Shown here: piece by piece, positions 5,195 to 5,230 of the stretch
Numbering within the stretch: the stretch's first letter is position 1
Layout: each line of letters starts with the position of its first letter
NCBI GenBank assembly: GCA_036501345.1
Contig: DASYAN010000256.1
Coordinates: forward strand, 1 to 5,230
From: DASYAN01 sp036501345
Lineage (GTDB): Bacteria; Chloroflexota; Ktedonobacteria; Ktedonobacterales; Ktedonobacteraceae
Direction: 5' to 3'
Length of the DNA stretch: 5,230 nucleotides
Program-made: the position numbers and the translations under genes
Notes under the pieces: generated by a model
Databases searched by the model: none
Seen by the model: the letters and a program-made list of their open reading frames with translations, nothing else
Told to the model about the DNA's origin: nothing

Positions 5195-5230
5195 ATGGAT
5201 CGAGAGAGATGGGATAAATTAGCGAGGGAA
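5195..5230 (+). CDS. Start of an unidentified gene, cut by the window edge
   Basis: ATG at 5195-5197 opens 12 codons (MDRERWDKLARE) that run off the right edge. It is preceded by GAGGGA at 5185-5190 with a 4-nt spacer and by a well-spaced promoter with an operator-like dyad, which together make it a likely real start. The visible residues are charged and probably helical, as in many small regulators or cytosolic proteins, but twelve residues do not allow a family call. Confidence 0.5.
   Translation, partial: MDRERWDKLARE

Overview
The window carries the 3' part of a type III (Cmr-like, III-B type) CRISPR-Cas effector operon, an unusual two-part pentapeptide-repeat protein, a stand-alone cas6, and a convergent small-gene region with repeats and regulatory-looking palindromes. 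No CRISPR array, cas1/cas2, cas10 or CARF-domain gene is visible. Moderate base composition, mixed strong Shine-Dalgarno sites, and a loosely spaced accessory region with an 18-bp degenerate tandem repeat suggest a large, repeat-rich bacterial genome. The style of these proteins makes me think of Chloroflexota, class Ktedonobacteria, but this is an impression and there is no marker gene to prove it.

Layout, left to right. 1-411 (+): the C-terminal 136 residues of a Cmr4-like Cas7 RAMP backbone subunit, whose start lies left of the window. 436-852 (+): a Cmr5-like Cas11 small subunit. 873-1691 (+; an in-frame ATG at 831 is the alternative): a RAMP protein in the position normally held by cmr6 but with atypical sequence. 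These three genes are tightly packed and surely co-transcribed. A 208-bp gap holds an AT-rich near-palindrome (1745-1765). 1900-2865 (+), behind a very good ribosome binding site: a protein with an N-terminal pentapeptide-repeat helix and a C-terminal Rossmann-like domain resembling TIR / nucleoside deoxyribosyltransferase-like folds. After a second gap (2866-3113) with a possible extended -10 promoter comes cas6 (3114-4127, +), the pre-crRNA endoribonuclease.

From 4246 leftward-reading genes follow: a 98-aa protein with a KOW/SH3-like C-terminal segment (4246-4542, -) and, just upstream of it, a possible 58-aa ORF (4546-4722, -) that ends 3 nt before its start codon. The stretch 4723-5194 has no convincing gene. 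It holds a 14-bp palindrome, a run of degenerate 18-bp tandem repeats, and a well-formed promoter with a perfect inverted repeat at the expected transcription start. That promoter leads into the first 12 codons of a gene that runs off the right edge.

Working together: Cas6 would cut the pre-crRNA, and the Cmr subunits would assemble on the crRNA to bind target RNA. The pentapeptide/TIR-like protein lies between them on the same strand and is the best candidate for something new: an accessory defence factor or effector of this locus. That link rests on position and domain make-up only.
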